64,000 nucleotides of DNA from Gilliamella sp. ESL0441 (GCF_019469185.1 NZ_CP048264.1:2108001-2172000); one strand, 5' to 3'. Counted from the first letter of the stretch, positions 19,524 through 32,278 are shown. Translations and numbers: made by a program. The notes: generated by a model from the letters alone, not told the origin.

Positions 19524-22157
19524 ATGAAAAGCACTGCAGAAATTCGTCAAAGTTTTCTTGACTTTTTCAATAGCAAAGGACACGAAATTGTAGCCAGTAG
19601 TTCCCTTGTACCACATAATGATCCAACATTATTATTTACTAATGCAGGAATGAATCAATTTAAAGATGTCTTTCTTGGCATTGATAAACGTCCATATAGT
19701 AGAGCGACAACCGCACAACGTTGTGTGCGAGCAGGCGGTAAACATAACGATCTTGATAACGTTGGTTATACTGCAAGACACCATACTTTTTTTGAAATGT
19801 TAGGAAACTTTAGTTTTGGTGATTACTTCAAACGTGACGCCATTCATTTTGCTTGGGAATTATTAACCAGTAAAGAATGGTTTAATCTACCGAAAGAAAA
19901 GTTAACAGTTACTGTTTATGAAACAGATGATGAAGCATTCGCAATTTGGGAAAAAGAAATCGGTATTCCTAAAGAACGCATCATTCGAATTGGCGATAAC
20001 AAAGGTGCGCCTTATGCATCTGATAACTTTTGGCAAATGGGTGATACTGGCCCTTGTGGACCTTGTACTGAAATATTTTATGATCATGGTGAACACCTAT
20101 GGGGTGGGCCACCAGGTAGTCCTGAAGAAGACGGTGACCGATTTATCGAAATTTGGAACATTGTCTTTATGCAATTTAACCGCCATGCTGATGGTACTAT
20201 GGAGCCTTTACCTAAGCCCTCAGTAGATACGGGTATGGGACTTGAGCGTATTGCTGCGGTTCTGCAACATGTTAATTCCAATTATGATATCGATTTATTC
20301 AGCAAATTAATTAAAGATGCAGCAAAAATTATTCAGACGAATGATTTGGAAAGCAAATCCCTGCGAGTGATTGCCGATCATATTCGCTCTTGTGCATTTT
20401 TAATTTCAGATGGGGTAATGCCTTCTAACGAAGGTCGCGGTTATGTATTACGTCGAATCATACGTCGAGCCGTACGTCATGGTCATATGCTTGGAGCTAA
20501 AGGAATCTTTTTCTACAAACTCGTTAAACCATTAATTGAAGTAATGGAAAATGCAGCGATTGAATTAAATAAAAATCGTGAACATGTAGAAAATACACTG
20601 AAATTAGAAGAAGAGCAGTTCCTAAAAACATTAGAACGAGGCTTATTCTTACTTGATCAGGAATTAACTAAGCTCACAAGCAATGTTTTACCAGGCGATA
20701 TTGCATTTAAATTATATGATACATATGGTTTCCCATTGGATTTGACTGCTGATGTCTGCCGAGAAAAAAATATTACTATTGACGAAGTCGGTTTTAATAA
20801 CTGTATGGAAGAGCAACGAAAACGTGCTCGCGAATCAAGTTCATTTAGTGTCGATTATAGTAACGTAATTAAACTTGATGATATAACTGAATTTTTAGGT
20901 TATCAAGCAACGGAATCTTCAGCAAAAGTTATTGCAATATTTAAAAATGGCCAGAAAGTTGACAGTATTCATGCTGGTGAAGAAGCTATTGTTATATTGG
21001 ACAAAACACCGTTTTATGGCGAATCTGGTGGTCAGATAGGCGATAAAGGTGTATTAACCAGTGCAAACCTTGAGTATACGGTTTTTGATAGTCAAAAATA
21101 CGGAAAAAGTATTGGTCATTTAGGACAAATCGCTAAAGGTTCATTAAGCGTTGGCGATAGTGTCACAGCTGCTATAGACGTAGAGTTACGTGAACGTATA
21201 CGACGTAACCACTCAGCAACGCATCTATTACAAGCAGCATTACAGCAGATTTTAGGAAGTCATGTTCATCAAAAAGGTTCGCTAGTTAACGATAACTATC
21301 TGCGTTTTGACTTTTCACACAATCAAGCCATAACGCCAGAACAAGTGATTGAAATCGAAAACTTAGTCAATCAACAAATACGTCGTAATTTACCCGTTGA
21401 TGTTGAACTGATGCCAATTGACGAGGCTAAAAATCGAGGTGCAATGGCATTATTTGGTGAAAAATACGAAGATATTGTTAGAGTTTTAACAATGGGAGAT
21501 TTTTCAATTGAGTTGTGTGGAGGAACTCACGTAGATAAAACCGGCGATATTGGCTTATTTAAAATTACTTCTGAGTCCAGTATAGCTTCGGGAGTACGTC
21601 GTATTGAAGCGACAACAGGACAAAATGCAATTGACTTTATACATCATGAATCTAATTTGCTTGCTCAAATTGGACAACTGATTAAAAGCGATAAATCTAC
21701 TGTTTTAGTTCGTATTGAGCAATTGCTTGATCAAACTAAACAATTAGAGAAAACCATTGAGCAATTGAATGCACAAAAAGCTAGCCAACAAAGTGCACAA
21801 CTTCTCAATCAATGTGAAAACATTAATAATAAAAATTTGCTAATTGCTAAAATTGATAACGTCGAAGCTAAGCAATTACGAACGATGATTGATGATTTAA
21901 AAAATCAGTTGAAATCGGGCGTAATTATTCTAGCTGCTGTCAACGATGGCAAAATCAATTTAGCAGCTGGCGTAACAAGTGATTTGATCAATATTGTTAA
22001 AGCTGGCGAATTAGTATCTCAATTAGCATTAATGGTAGGTGGTAAAGGCGGTGGGCGGCCTGATTTTGCCCAAGCAGGTGGAATGGATCTTTCGGCGTTA
22101 CCAGGAGCGTTATCTTCTGTGAAAAAGGAAATCAGTAATAAATTACAAGCGAGTTAG
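19524..22157 (+). CDS. alaS: Alanyl-tRNA synthetase
   Basis: 877 residues, the full family length. The class II catalytic core occupies the N-terminus ([47 protein letters not shown]). The editing domain carries the zinc/active-site motif RNHSATHLL with a later [13 protein letters not shown]. The C-Ala domain ends with [15 protein letters not shown]. It charges tRNA-Ala in the cytoplasm and hydrolyses misacylated Ser/Gly-tRNA. The start has GGAAG 9 nt upstream. Confidence 0.99.
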   Translation: MKSTAEIRQSFLDFFNSKGHEIVASSSLVPHNDPTLLFTNAGMNQFKDVFLGIDKRPYSRATTAQRCVRAGGKHNDLDNVGYTARHHTFFEMLGNFSFGDYFKRDAIHFAWELLTSKEWFNLPKEKLTVTVYETDDEAFAIWEKEIGIPKERIIRIGDNKGAPYASDNFWQMGDTGPCGPCTEIFYDHGEHLWGGPPGSPEEDGDRFIEIWNIVFMQFNRHADGTMEPLPKPSVDTGMGLERIAAVLQHVNSNYDIDLFSKLIKDAAKIIQTNDLESKSLRVIADHIRSCAFLISDGVMPSNEGRGYVLRRIIRRAVRHGHMLGAKGIFFYKLVKPLIEVMENAAIELNKNREHVENTLKLEEEQFLKTLERGLFLLDQELTKLTSNVLPGDIAFKLYDTYGFPLDLTADVCREKNITIDEVGFNNCMEEQRKRARESSSFSVDYSNVIKLDDITEFLGYQATESSAKVIAIFKNGQKVDSIHAGEEAIVILDKTPFYGESGGQIGDKGVLTSANLEYTVFDSQKYGKSIGHLGQIAKGSLSVGDSVTAAIDVELRERIRRNHSATHLLQAALQQILGSHVHQKGSLVNDNYLRFDFSHNQAITPEQVIEIENLVNQQIRRNLPVDVELMPIDEAKNRGAMALFGEKYEDIVRVLTMGDFSIELCGGTHVDKTGDIGLFKITSESSIASGVRRIEATTGQNAIDFIHHESNLLAQIGQLIKSDKSTVLVRIEQLLDQTKQLEKTIEQLNAQKASQQSAQLLNQCENINNKNLLIAKIDNVEAKQLRTMIDDLKNQLKSGVIILAAVNDGKINLAAGVTSDLINIVKAGELVSQLALMVGGKGGGRPDFAQAGGMDLSALPGALSSVKKEISNKLQAS

Positions 22158-22159
22158 CT

Positions 22160-22197
22160 AGATGAACTCTATGGTTTAATCATGCAAGAGTTCATCT
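22160..22197 (+). terminator. Hairpin after alaS
   Basis: An 11-bp perfect stem (agatgaactct / agagttcatct) with a 16-nt loop starts 2 nt after the alaS stop. It is followed by GTTAAAT rather than a T tract, so it may be a partial terminator before csrA. Confidence 0.5.
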
Positions 22198-22288
22198 GTT
22201 AAATCCGTCGTGCTGTTATGATGATGGGCTAACAAAGCTACTTTTTATAACAGTTTGGATATATAAATAACTGAGAGTAGGAGATCTA

Positions 22289-22489
22289 ATGTTAATTTTA
22301 ACTAGGAGAGTAGGTGAAACACTAATAATTGGTGACGATGTCGTTATTACCATTTTAGGCGTGAAAGGCAATCAGGTCAGAATTGGTATTAATGCACCTA
22401 AAGAAGTTTCTATTCATCGAGAAGAAATCTATAACAGAATCCATCAGGCGCAAAACAAGGCTGATGAGGTTTCTGAGCCTAAAGAATAG
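22289..22489 (+). CDS. csrA: Carbon storage regulator CsrA
   Basis: 66 residues beginning [34 protein letters not shown], the canonical CsrA fold. Basic residues include the C-proximal HREEIYNRI. The homodimer binds GGA motifs in mRNA leaders and controls carbon metabolism, motility and biofilm genes. AGGAG precedes the ATG. It lies between alaS and a tRNA-Ser/tRNA-Arg cluster, the same order as in E. coli. Confidence 0.98.
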   Translation: MLILTRRVGETLIIGDDVVITILGVKGNQVRIGINAPKEVSIHREEIYNRIHQAQNKADEVSEPKE

Positions 22490-22540
22490 CAATTTTTTGG
22501 GCACGAATTAGACAACTAGAACGCGTAAGCAAAAAAATGT

Positions 22541-22568
22541 TTGACTTATTTTTTGTAAACCGTAATAT
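22541..22568 (+). promoter_or_regulatory. Promoter of the tRNA-Ser/tRNA-Arg cluster
   Basis: TTGACT at 22541-22546, 16-bp spacer, TAATAT at 22563-22568, followed by a G+C-rich discriminator (gtgcgcc) typical of stringently controlled stable-RNA promoters. It ends about 50 nt before the first tRNA. Confidence 0.75.
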
Positions 22569-22618
22569 GTGCGCCACACATAATGATTTTGTTGTTCAGA
22601 TAAAATCATAGTTGTTTT

Positions 22619-22711
22619 GGTGAGATGGCCGAGAGGCTGAAGGCGCTCCCCTGCTAAGGGAGTATGCGGTCAAAAGCTGCATCGAGGGTTCGAATCCCTC
22701 TCTCACCGCCA
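22619..22711 (+). tRNA. tRNA-Ser(GCT)
   Basis: 93 nt including encoded CCA. Acceptor stem GGTGAGA pairs with TCTCACC. The anticodon loop CTGCTAA sits on a five-pair stem CTCCC/GGGAG. The long variable arm (tatgcggtcaaaagctgcat) and GGTTCGAATCC T-arm are as expected for serine. Reads AGC/AGT. Confidence 0.98.
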
Positions 22712-22731
22712 TTTTTAAAAATTTAAAATAT

Positions 22732-22808
22732 GCATCCGTAGCTCAGCTGGATAGAGTACCCGGCTACGAACCGGGCGGTCAGGGGTTCGAATCCCTTCGG
22801 ATGCACCA
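22732..22808 (+). tRNA. tRNA-Arg(ACG), first copy
   Basis: 77 nt with encoded CCA. Acceptor GCATCCG/CGGATGC, anticodon stem CCCGG/CCGGG with loop CTACGAA. The A34 would be deaminated to inosine and read CGT/CGC/CGA. Identical to the next copy. Confidence 0.98.
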
Positions 22809-22829
22809 TTTTAACAGAATTCAAAATAT

Positions 22830-22906
22830 GCATCCGTAGCTCAGCTGGATAGAGTACCCGGCTACGAACCGGGCGGTCAGGGGTTCGAATCCCTTCGGAT
22901 GCACCA
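22830..22906 (+). tRNA. tRNA-Arg(ACG), second copy
   Basis: Exact 77-nt repeat of 22732-22808, with part of the flanking AAAATAT leader and TTTTAAC trailer also repeated: a tandem duplication. Confidence 0.98.
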
Positions 22907-22923
22907 TTTTAACGAACTTACAA

Positions 22924-23000
22924 GCATCCGTAGCTCAGCTGGATAGAGCACTCGGCTTCGAACCGAGCGGTCAGGGGTTCGAATCCCTTCGGGTGCGCCA
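22924..23000 (+). tRNA. tRNA-Arg(TCG)
   Basis: 77 nt with encoded CCA. The body is nearly identical to the two preceding ACG copies. The anticodon loop reads CTTCGAA on stem CTCGG/CCGAG, a compensated base-pair change. The acceptor end is GGGTGC with one G:U pair and a G discriminator. Anticodon TCG should read CGA and possibly CGG. Confidence 0.96.
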
Positions 23001-23263
23001 TTTAAGCATCCCTAAAAATTCTTCGTTTTATACTAATCAATCAAAGGTTATGATCTATAAAACCACCTGAAAAATTATTCCATACGCATAGATTAATCAT
23101 CTGCTCTACTCTACACTTTAGCATGTTTACCAATACCCTAAAAATGCTAATATAAAACGCTCTGCAACGCTTTTTATATTTCTCAAGTGTCTTTTATTCT
23201 CCATTCCTATTCAAGCCTTAGAAAGTGATTTAAGGAAGATTTGATGTCAAAATTCGTATTCTT

Positions 23264-23536
23264 TTAGCAACGCAATAAATTTACTATCAAAATGTAAAAT
23301 AAACACCATAATAAAAGCGTTATGCTCCCACAAATTATCCCTGTTATTGCAAAACCAGAACCGCTTTTATTATTATTTTTTATCTCAATCATAGCAACAG
23401 CACCCAAAACTATAGCGACAATAGCGAAAACAATACTTAAAATATTGATGACCAATATAGTAACGAGTGATGTAATTCCACAAATCATTCCCGCTATAGC
23501 TAAACTACTTGTTGCTTTATATTGTTGTTGATCCAT
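23264..23536 (-). CDS. DUF4190-type small membrane protein
   Basis: 90 residues. A short polar N-terminus (MDQQQYKATSS) is followed by two glycine-rich hydrophobic hairpins, LAIAGMICGITSLVTILV and FAITGIICGSITLLLWCLF, separated by IEIKNNNKSGS. This is the DUF4190 pattern of repeated A.AG..CG transmembrane units. AAGGG lies upstream of the ATG. Function is unknown for the family. It stands alone between the tRNA cluster and serS, facing the opposite way, in a stretch bounded by two tRNA-Arg 3'-end-like sequences. Confidence 0.75.
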   Translation of the reverse strand: MDQQQYKATSSLAIAGMICGITSLVTILVINILSIVFAIVAIVLGAVAMIEIKNNNKSGSGFAITGIICGSITLLLWCLFYILIVNLLRC

Positions 23537-25425
<1,889 letters not shown>

Positions 25426-25445
25426 AAAACGTTTTTTAACTCTAT

Positions 25446-25477
25446 AATAGCGCTATCCATTAGCGCTATTTTTTTAT
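25446..25477 (+). terminator. Rho-independent terminator of serS
   Basis: Stem AATAGCGCTA / TAGCGCTATT with TCCAT loop, followed by a run of T. One of the clearest terminators in the window. Confidence 0.9.
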
Positions 25478-25493
25478 TAAATAAGGTGAAATC

Positions 25494-26390
25494 ATGATAA
25501 AAGGTGTTGTCCTGTCAATACTCGCATCATGCCTTTTTGGCTTACTTTATTATTATCCCGTGTTATTGCATCCCTTGTCAGTTATTGATATCTTTTGCTG
25601 GCGATTGTTAACTTCTTTTCCTGCGATTGTAATATTAATTTTAATCGAAAAACAGTGGTCTGCCATTCATCTACTTTTTGTCCGTATAAAAACACATCCC
25701 CTTCTCTTAATTGGGTTATTGTGTTCTTCACTATTATTAACAATCCAGATGATGATCTTTATTTGGGCGCCTATCAACGGACATGGCTTGTCGGCTTCCT
25801 TAGGCTATTTTCTACTACCGTTAACCATGGTTATTTCAGGACAGCTGTTTTATCAAGAAAAGCTCAGTTTTTTACAAAAAATAGCGGTGGGACTTGCAGC
25901 ATTAGGCGTCACTATTGAAATTGTTAATACAGGCGCATTTTCGTGGGAAACTGCCGTCATTGCCCTCGGATACCCCGTTTATTTTATGACACGCCGAAAA
26001 TTACAAATAGAAGGCATTGCAGGCACATTTTCAGACTTCTTCTTTATTTTTATTGGTTGTTTGTTTTATTTTATTCTTAACTACAGTTGGGATGAGATTA
26101 TTGATGACATTACCCATTTTCCTATTTTTATCCCTATGCTAGGAATCATTACCGCTATTGCTTTTGCAATGTATTTTGTTGCAAGACGATTACTACCGAT
26201 GGGATTATTTGGATTACTAGGCTATGTAGAACCGGTTCTGCTTTCTATGGTATCGGTACTATTTTTGCATGAATCAGTATCATCAGAGCATATCATCTCA
26301 TATGGACTCATTTGGTTGTCTGTCTGCGTATTAGCGCTAGAAGGGAGTATATTTGTTTTACGAGCGATAAAACGTAAAAGAATTCGGTAA
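25494..26390 (+). CDS. RarD-like EamA-family permease
   Basis: 298 residues, about ten hydrophobic segments in two EamA halves. Landmarks shared with RarD are SASLGYFLLPLTMVISG (about 103-119) and ARRLLPMGLFGLLGYVEPVLL (about 230-250). It is inner-membrane and probably exports a small metabolite. E. coli RarD has no firmly assigned substrate, so none is given here. AAGGTG precedes the ATG. It sits alone between the serS terminator and a bidirectional terminator shared with pflA. Confidence 0.82.
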   Translation: MIKGVVLSILASCLFGLLYYYPVLLHPLSVIDIFCWRLLTSFPAIVILILIEKQWSAIHLLFVRIKTHPLLLIGLLCSSLLLTIQMMIFIWAPINGHGLSASLGYFLLPLTMVISGQLFYQEKLSFLQKIAVGLAALGVTIEIVNTGAFSWETAVIALGYPVYFMTRRKLQIEGIAGTFSDFFFIFIGCLFYFILNYSWDEIIDDITHFPIFIPMLGIITAIAFAMYFVARRLLPMGLFGLLGYVEPVLLSMVSVLFLHESVSSEHIISYGLIWLSVCVLALEGSIFVLRAIKRKRIR

Positions 26391-26395
26391 ATAAC

Positions 26396-26424
26396 AAAAA
26401 AGCACATTTTAATGTGCTTTTATT
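26396..26424. terminator. Bidirectional terminator between the RarD-like gene and pflA
   Basis: AAAAA-AGCACAT-TTTA-ATGTGCT-TTTATTT: a 7-bp GC-containing stem with an A tract on one side and a T tract on the other, between convergent stops. Confidence 0.85.
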
Positions 26425-26438
26425 TGATATAGCGGAAT

Positions 26439-27215
26439 TTATTTACTAAACGTGACCGGCTGACCATAACTTTCAATAATCGCTTGGATTCTATCTAAAG
26501 TTTCTCTTGGCGGCGCCTCAACACCTTCCAATTGATATTTATCCCCTATCGTATCCCATTTATAAGCCCCCATTTTATGGTAAGGCAATAATTCAACACG
26601 CTCAATATTATCCATTCCTTGAATAAATTGACCTAGTAGATGCGCAGAATTATCATCATCCGTCCAGCCTGGCACAACGACATAGCGGATCCATGTTTTT
26701 TTATTAATTTTTTGGAGATATTTAGCAAACTCAAGTACCCGTTTATTCGAAACACCAACCAGTTTTTGATGTATTTCATCATTCATCTGTTTTAAATCAA
26801 GCATCACTAAATCCGTTACTTCCATTAACGCATCAACAGTCTGATCAAGTTGTCTGGCATAACCGTTAGTATCTAGACAGGTGCTTATACCCTCTTCATG
26901 ACAGGCCTTAAACCATTCTGTAATAAATTCAGATTGCAACGTTGCTTCACCACCGGATGCGGTCACACCACCACCATTAGGCATGATAAAACTTTTGTAA
27001 GAAACAATTTCTTTCATTAATTCATCAACTGTGACTTCTCGTCCTGCTTTCAAATCCCAAGTGTCACGATTATGACAGTATAAACAACGCATTAAACAAC
27101 CTTGAAAAAAGACAATGAAACGAATTCCAGGCCCATCAACAGTACCAAAAGATTCGAAAGAGTGAATACGACCTTTAATCGGTTGCTTGGTTGTCATAAT
27201 AATATTTTGTTCCAT
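26439..27215 (-). CDS. pflA: Pyruvate formate-lyase activating enzyme
   Basis: 258 residues from the ATG at 27215; an ATG six codons later is also possible. Radical-SAM cluster [15 protein letters not shown] (CxxxCxxC) near residue 40, with [17 protein letters not shown] before it and [11 protein letters not shown] after. It uses S-adenosylmethionine and a [4Fe-4S] cluster to install the glycyl radical on PflB. In E. coli pflA lies directly after pflB. Here a TerC-family gene lies between them, so pflA probably has its own promoter. Confidence 0.97.
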   Translation of the reverse strand: MEQNIIMTTKQPIKGRIHSFESFGTVDGPGIRFIVFFQGCLMRCLYCHNRDTWDLKAGREVTVDELMKEIVSYKSFIMPNGGGVTASGGEATLQSEFITEWFKACHEEGISTCLDTNGYARQLDQTVDALMEVTDLVMLDLKQMNDEIHQKLVGVSNKRVLEFAKYLQKINKKTWIRYVVVPGWTDDDNSAHLLGQFIQGMDNIERVELLPYHKMGAYKWDTIGDKYQLEGVEAPPRETLDRIQAIIESYGQPVTFSK

Positions 27216-27375
27216 AAAAATTCTCTAATCATTGCTTACATTATTTTATATAGCTTATTTTAACTCAGATAAGGGTTAGCTTTCACCAATTGCATTAATC
27301 AATTAATATCTTAGTCTTTCGGTGATTATACAGGTTAACTGTCAACAATATTGAATTATTATTAATGTACTAAAG

Positions 27376-28407
27376 TCATAAAGATTCATTTTGTTGTTTC
27401 GGAAATAAAAAACTAGCAATGATAGCAACACTCAATGCGATTAACACAACGAGTAAACTCATTGTCGCCGAAATATTGTATCCATGATGCCAAATATGAT
27501 CGGTTGCATTTAAAAGTAATTTGAACGCAATAAAAAACAATATGGCTATTACTGATTTTTCCAAATAAATTAGATATTTCTTCAATGCTTCAAGTACAAA
27601 AAATAAACTACGCAAACCTAAGATTGCAAACATCATAGCACTATAAATAATTAATGGGTCACGACTTACCGCAATAATAGCGGGAACTGAGTCAAAAGCG
27701 AACATCACATCTGATAATTCAATAACAGATAAACATAAAAACAATGGTGTGACAAAAAAATAAGCTTTAACATTACGCTTTATTGCCAAATCTTTATTTT
27801 CTTGTTTAGTTAACTCTTCGTTAACCTGTGTCTTACTTAAGAAAAATTTATTCCCATATAATTTAGGCCAAACAGGAAAAAATTTTTTTACTAAACGATA
27901 GGCAAGATGCTGAGAATAGTCTTCAACTTTCTTATCAGCACCATCGTTTTTTAGCATCATAAATGCAGTCCAACCAACGACTAATGAAAAAACGATTTCT
28001 GCATAAGAGCTTAATCCAAATAATTTGGTACCAATAATTACAAATATCGCCCTAAAAATAATCGCACCAATAATTCCCCAATATAAGATTCTATGCCAAT
28101 ATTTTGTGGGTATTGAAAACCAAGAAAATATTGCCATCATGACAAAAAGATTATCAACAGACAGCACTTTTTCCAATGCATAACCTGTAATAAATAAATT
28201 ACCCGTTTCCCAACCATAATAAAAATAAAGGTAACCTGCAAATAGTAGGGATACAGCCAACCAGAAAATTGACCATACTGAAGCGCTTTTTAATGTCACT
28301 TCACTATCTTTTCGATGCATAAAAAGATCAATGATTAAAGCGCCAATTAAGATTCCCAAAAAAATAAGTATTGTATGGATTGGATAACCCCAAAAAGTTT
28401 CGTTCAT
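27376..28407 (-). CDS. TerC/Alx-family integral membrane protein
   Basis: 343 residues from the second in-frame ATG at 28407, chosen because TAGGA lies at proper distance there but abuts the ATG at 28413. About nine transmembrane segments. Conserved acidic motifs include SVDNLFVMMAIFSWF (about 83-97) and ELSDVMFAFDSVPAIIAVSRDP (landmark ELSD to SRDP, about 226-247), which mark the TerC superfamily. The Alx/MeeF branch is linked to manganese export. Length and layout match Alx rather than short TerC. I looked for a yybP-ykoY manganese riboswitch in the leader and could not support one. Confidence 0.85.
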   Translation of the reverse strand: MNETFWGYPIHTILIFLGILIGALIIDLFMHRKDSEVTLKSASVWSIFWLAVSLLFAGYLYFYYGWETGNLFITGYALEKVLSVDNLFVMMAIFSWFSIPTKYWHRILYWGIIGAIIFRAIFVIIGTKLFGLSSYAEIVFSLVVGWTAFMMLKNDGADKKVEDYSQHLAYRLVKKFFPVWPKLYGNKFFLSKTQVNEELTKQENKDLAIKRNVKAYFFVTPLFLCLSVIELSDVMFAFDSVPAIIAVSRDPLIIYSAMMFAILGLRSLFFVLEALKKYLIYLEKSVIAILFFIAFKLLLNATDHIWHHGYNISATMSLLVVLIALSVAIIASFLFPKQQNESL

Positions 28408-28413
28408 TTTCAT

Positions 28414-29022
28414 CCTAATTATTTATTGTGTTTTCTGAATATTAGTTGTGTATGCTAATTAACCTAAATATTAATCACTACCATATTTTTTGACTCATCT
28501 GTGATGATAGAGCATTATTTAATATTTAATGATGAAGGACACCCCGATTATTTAATGCTATTTTGGAGACATCCATCATTTTGTTAGTCATATCATACCA
28601 CATAATCTTTTCGTATTAATTATCTTAGGTTAAATCAACTTTTTTAAGAAGTTTATTTGACATTTAATTATATTAAAAAGCACGGTTTAACTAATTTCAT
28701 TTATACTTGATCCAAACAAAAGCAAGTATCAGTTTTGTTTTTATTCACTTTAACAATACTCAATTCAAAGAATTAATTATATAAACTCGATAGAATCACT
28801 TTATCAATCTACCGTCGTCTTTAATAATGGTATTTAGTAAAATATTTCTTATTCAACATAGTGTATATTCACTAAAATGCGAAAAACTCATAGTTGAAAA
28901 GAATGATTCAGTTCTTATTGGTTGAAAAAATTTTTTCAATAAAAGTTGATGATTAATAATAAACATCATTTACTATTAATTCTGTGTGAGGATAATAATG
29001 AGTTTTGAGAAATTTACTAATT
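28414..29022. other. Gene-free stretch between the TerC-family gene and pflB
   Basis: About 600 bp, AT-rich, no ORF. It holds the promoter and a long potential leader for the leftward TerC-family gene. A short inverted repeat (agcatta near 28511, taatgct near 28553) is present, but no recognised riboswitch fold. Confidence 0.45.
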
Positions 29023-29057
29023 CCTTGGTCTTTATAATTTACTCATAAAGACCAAGG
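29023..29057 (-). terminator. Hairpin after pflB
   Basis: 12-bp perfect stem (ccttggtcttta / taaagaccaagg) with an 11-nt loop, starting 20 nt beyond the pflB stop. No T tract. Likely terminator or mRNA 3' stabiliser. Confidence 0.65.
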
Positions 29058-29077
29058 TAACTAGAACCTAGAACAAA

Positions 29078-31360
29078 TTACATTGATTGTGTAAAAGTAC
29101 GTGTAATGACGTCTTTTTGTTGTTCTTTAGTTAATGAGTTGAAACGTACTGCATATCCAGAAACACGAATGGTTAATTGTGGATATTTTTCAGGGTGTTC
29201 CATCGCATCTAATAATGTTTCACGATTTAATACGTTAACATTTAAGTGCTGACCACCTTCAACTGACGCTTCGTGGTGGAAGTAACCATCCATTAAACCA
29301 GCTAAGTTACGTTTACGTGCATTATCATCTTTACCTAATGCATTTGGTACGATAGAGAAAGTATAAGAAATACCGTCTTTAGCGTAAGCAAATGGTAATT
29401 TAGCGACAGATGTTAAAGAAGCAACCGCACCTTTTTGGTCACGTCCGTGCATTGGGTTAGCACCTGGTCCAAATGGCGCACCGGCACGACGACCGTCTGG
29501 CGTATTACCTGTTTTCTTACCATATACAACATTTGAAGTAATGGTTAATACAGATTGTGTAGGAATTGCATTACGATAAGTTTTCAGTTTTTGAATTTTC
29601 TTCATGAAACGTTCAACTAAATCGACAGCGATATCATCTACACGTGGATCATTGTTACCGAATTGTGGATATTCACCTTCGATTTCAAAATCAACCGCAA
29701 GACCGTCTTCATCACGGATGGTTTTTACTTTTGCATATTTAATTGCAGATAATGAGTCAGCAGCAACAGAAAGACCAGCAATACCACATGCCATAGTACG
29801 AATAATATCACGATCGTGAAGAGCCATTAATGATGCTTCATAGCTGTATTTATCGTGCATATAGTGAATTGCGTTTAATGCTGTCACATATTGTTTTGCT
29901 AACCAATCCATAAAGTGATCTAAACGAGCAAAGACTTTGTCGAAATCAAGATATTCATCAGTGATTGGATCTTCTTTCGGACCAACTTGCATTTTTAATT
30001 TCTCATCCACACCGCCATTGATTGCGTATAGAAGAGTTTTAGCAAGGTTTGCACGCGCACCAAAAAATTGCATTTGTTTACCAACAATCATTGGGCTTAC
30101 ACAACATGCGATTGCATAGTCATCGTTGTTAAAGTCTGGACGCATTAAATCATCATTTTCATATTGTAAAGATGACGTATCAATCGATACTTTTGATGCG
30201 AACTCTTTAAATCCACTTGGTAACTGTTCAGACCAAAGAATAGTCATATTTGGTTCTGGTGATGGTCCCATTGTATATAAAGTATTTAAGAAACGGAAAG
30301 AAGTCTTAGTAACTAATGTACGACCATCAACACCCATACCAGCGATAGATTCTGTTGCCCAAATAGGGTCACCAGAGAATAATTCATCATATTCTGGAGT
30401 ACGTAAGAAACGAACCATACGTAATTTCATTACGAAGTGGTCAACAATTTCTTGAGCATCTTTTTCAGTAATTAATCCAGCTTCAAGATCACGTTGGAAA
30501 TAAATATCAAAGAATGTTGAAGTACGGCCTAAAGACATAGCGGCACCGTTTTGAGATTTAACCGCAGCTAAATAACCGAAGTAAGTCCATTGAACAGCTT
30601 CTTGTGCCGTTTTCGCTGGTCCAGAAATGTCGTAACCATATTTAGCAGCCATTTCTTTAATTTGACCAAGCGCACGATGTTGTTCAGCGATTTCTTCACG
30701 ACGTTGCATTGTCATGGCTAAATCAACACCATTTTCAAAATCCGCTTGTAATGAATTGAATTGTGCAAATTTGTCTTGCATCAAATAGTCGATACCGTAA
30801 AGTGCTACACGACGGTAATCCCCAATGATACGACCACGGCCATACGCATCAGGAAGACCAGTGATAACACCTGATTTACGACAACGAAGAATATCTGGCG
30901 TATAGATATCGAAAACACCTTGGTTATGGGTTTTACGATAATCAGTAAAGATTTTTTTGACTAAAGGATCAAGAGTTCTGTTGTAAGCTTTACAAGAGTT
31001 CTCGATCATTTTGATACCACCAAACGGGATAATCGCACGTTTTAATGGTTTCTCAGTTTGTAGGCCAACAATTTTTTCTAAATCTTTTTCAATGTAACCT
31101 GCATCATGAGCAGTAATTGTCGAAATAACACTTGTATCAAAATCTACAGGGGCATGGGTAGCATTTTCAATTTTGATGCCTTCCATAACTTTATCCCATA
31201 ATTTAGTTGTCGCATCAGTTGCGCCAGCTAAAAAAGACTCATCACCCTCATATGGTGTGTAGTTTTTTTGAATGAAGTCGCGGACATTGACATTATTTTG
31301 CCAATCACCATCTTTAAATCCTTTCCAAGCGACCGCTTGTACTTCGTTTAAATTACTCAT
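29078..31360 (-). CDS. pflB: Pyruvate formate-lyase (formate C-acetyltransferase)
   Basis: 760 residues, identical in length to E. coli PflB. The adjacent catalytic cysteines are in IACCVSPM, and the glycyl-radical site is in RVSGYAVRF, where the glycine counts to residue 734. It cleaves pyruvate with CoA to acetyl-CoA and formate under anaerobic conditions. GAGGTGA precedes the ATG. It lies 69 nt downstream of focA on the same strand, the usual focA-pflB arrangement that couples formate production to export. Confidence 0.99.
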   Translation of the reverse strand: MSNLNEVQAVAWKGFKDGDWQNNVNVRDFIQKNYTPYEGDESFLAGATDATTKLWDKVMEGIKIENATHAPVDFDTSVISTITAHDAGYIEKDLEKIVGLQTEKPLKRAIIPFGGIKMIENSCKAYNRTLDPLVKKIFTDYRKTHNQGVFDIYTPDILRCRKSGVITGLPDAYGRGRIIGDYRRVALYGIDYLMQDKFAQFNSLQADFENGVDLAMTMQRREEIAEQHRALGQIKEMAAKYGYDISGPAKTAQEAVQWTYFGYLAAVKSQNGAAMSLGRTSTFFDIYFQRDLEAGLITEKDAQEIVDHFVMKLRMVRFLRTPEYDELFSGDPIWATESIAGMGVDGRTLVTKTSFRFLNTLYTMGPSPEPNMTILWSEQLPSGFKEFASKVSIDTSSLQYENDDLMRPDFNNDDYAIACCVSPMIVGKQMQFFGARANLAKTLLYAINGGVDEKLKMQVGPKEDPITDEYLDFDKVFARLDHFMDWLAKQYVTALNAIHYMHDKYSYEASLMALHDRDIIRTMACGIAGLSVAADSLSAIKYAKVKTIRDEDGLAVDFEIEGEYPQFGNNDPRVDDIAVDLVERFMKKIQKLKTYRNAIPTQSVLTITSNVVYGKKTGNTPDGRRAGAPFGPGANPMHGRDQKGAVASLTSVAKLPFAYAKDGISYTFSIVPNALGKDDNARKRNLAGLMDGYFHHEASVEGGQHLNVNVLNRETLLDAMEHPEKYPQLTIRVSGYAVRFNSLTKEQQKDVITRTFTQSM

Positions 31361-31429
31361 AGTTTTTCACCTCAGGTTTACTAAAATTTCTATCTACTCT
31401 TTTCTATATAAGGGTAAATATCATAAAAA

Positions 31430-32278
31430 TCAATGTGGCTTACGTAAATATAATGCCCAATAAGGCAGCGCAACGGCTAAACCACCCAAAATATTCCCGA
31501 TTGTTACAGGAATCAAATTCTTTAACACAAAATGCTCTACGGTTAATTCTTTGAATGCATCCGGAGATGCACCAATTGCGTGCCAAAATTCTGGGGAAGC
31601 AAAATTGTTGATCACAATTCCCATTGGGATCATAAACATATTAGCAATGCTATGTTCAAAACCACTAGCAACAAACATTGCTACCGGTAAAATCATAATT
31701 AGCATTTTATCAAGTAAACTACGACCAGCATAACTCATCCAAGCCGCCAAACATACCATCAGATTCGCTAAGAAACCAAGAAAAATAGCCTCAATAAATG
31801 TATGATGCAATTTATGATCTGCTGTTTGCAGAACATTAAGTCCCCACATCCCATTGGCTACCATATATTGACCAGAAAACCAAATCACACAAACGAATAG
31901 TATAGCACCAATAAAATTACCAATATAGACCAAAATCCAGTTACGAAACATTTTTGCCCAAGTAATTCTATGAGTCATTTTGGGTAAAATAGTCAATATT
32001 GTTGAAGTAAAAAGATCTGTTCCACAACAAACAACGAGCATAAGACCTAATGAGAAACAGATACCACCGACTAATTTAGCAAGTCCAAAAGCAACGGTTG
32101 CTGTTCCTGTTGTTACGGTAATATAAAATACAAAAGCAATAGAAATATACAAACCTGCAAGAATAGCAGATAAAATAGTACTGCTAGGGTGCTTATTTAC
32201 TTTATAATTGCCAAGATCTTCGGCGATTTGGGTCATTTGTGCGGGGGATAATGAGTCCACAAGCTTTTCATTACTCAA
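31430..32278 (-). CDS. focA: Formate channel FocA
   Basis: 282 residues from a TTG start at 32278. GAGG is spaced 9 nt from this TTG but directly abuts the alternative ATG at 32287. The TTG also gives an N-terminus of the same length as E. coli FocA. Six membrane segments, with the FNT signatures KLVGGICFSLGLMLVVCCGTDLF (landmark KLVGG to TDLF) and NLMVCLAAWMSYAGRS. WGLNVLQTADHKLHHTF and ASGFEHSIANMFMIPMGIV include the pore histidine. It is a pentameric inner-membrane channel moving formate in either direction. A TTGAT half-site lies upstream, but no full FNR box was found. Confidence 0.96.
   Translation of the reverse strand: MSNEKLVDSLSPAQMTQIAEDLGNYKVNKHPSSTILSAILAGLYISIAFVFYITVTTGTATVAFGLAKLVGGICFSLGLMLVVCCGTDLFTSTILTILPKMTHRITWAKMFRNWILVYIGNFIGAILFVCVIWFSGQYMVANGMWGLNVLQTADHKLHHTFIEAIFLGFLANLMVCLAAWMSYAGRSLLDKMLIMILPVAMFVASGFEHSIANMFMIPMGIVINNFASPEFWHAIGASPDAFKELTVEHFVLKNLIPVTIGNILGGLAVALPYWALYLRKPH

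Noticed and set aside
28414..28640. yybP-ykoY manganese riboswitch upstream of the TerC/Alx-type gene
   Set aside because: The long leader is suggestive, but the conserved paired motifs were not found by eye; only a weak 7-bp inverted repeat is present.
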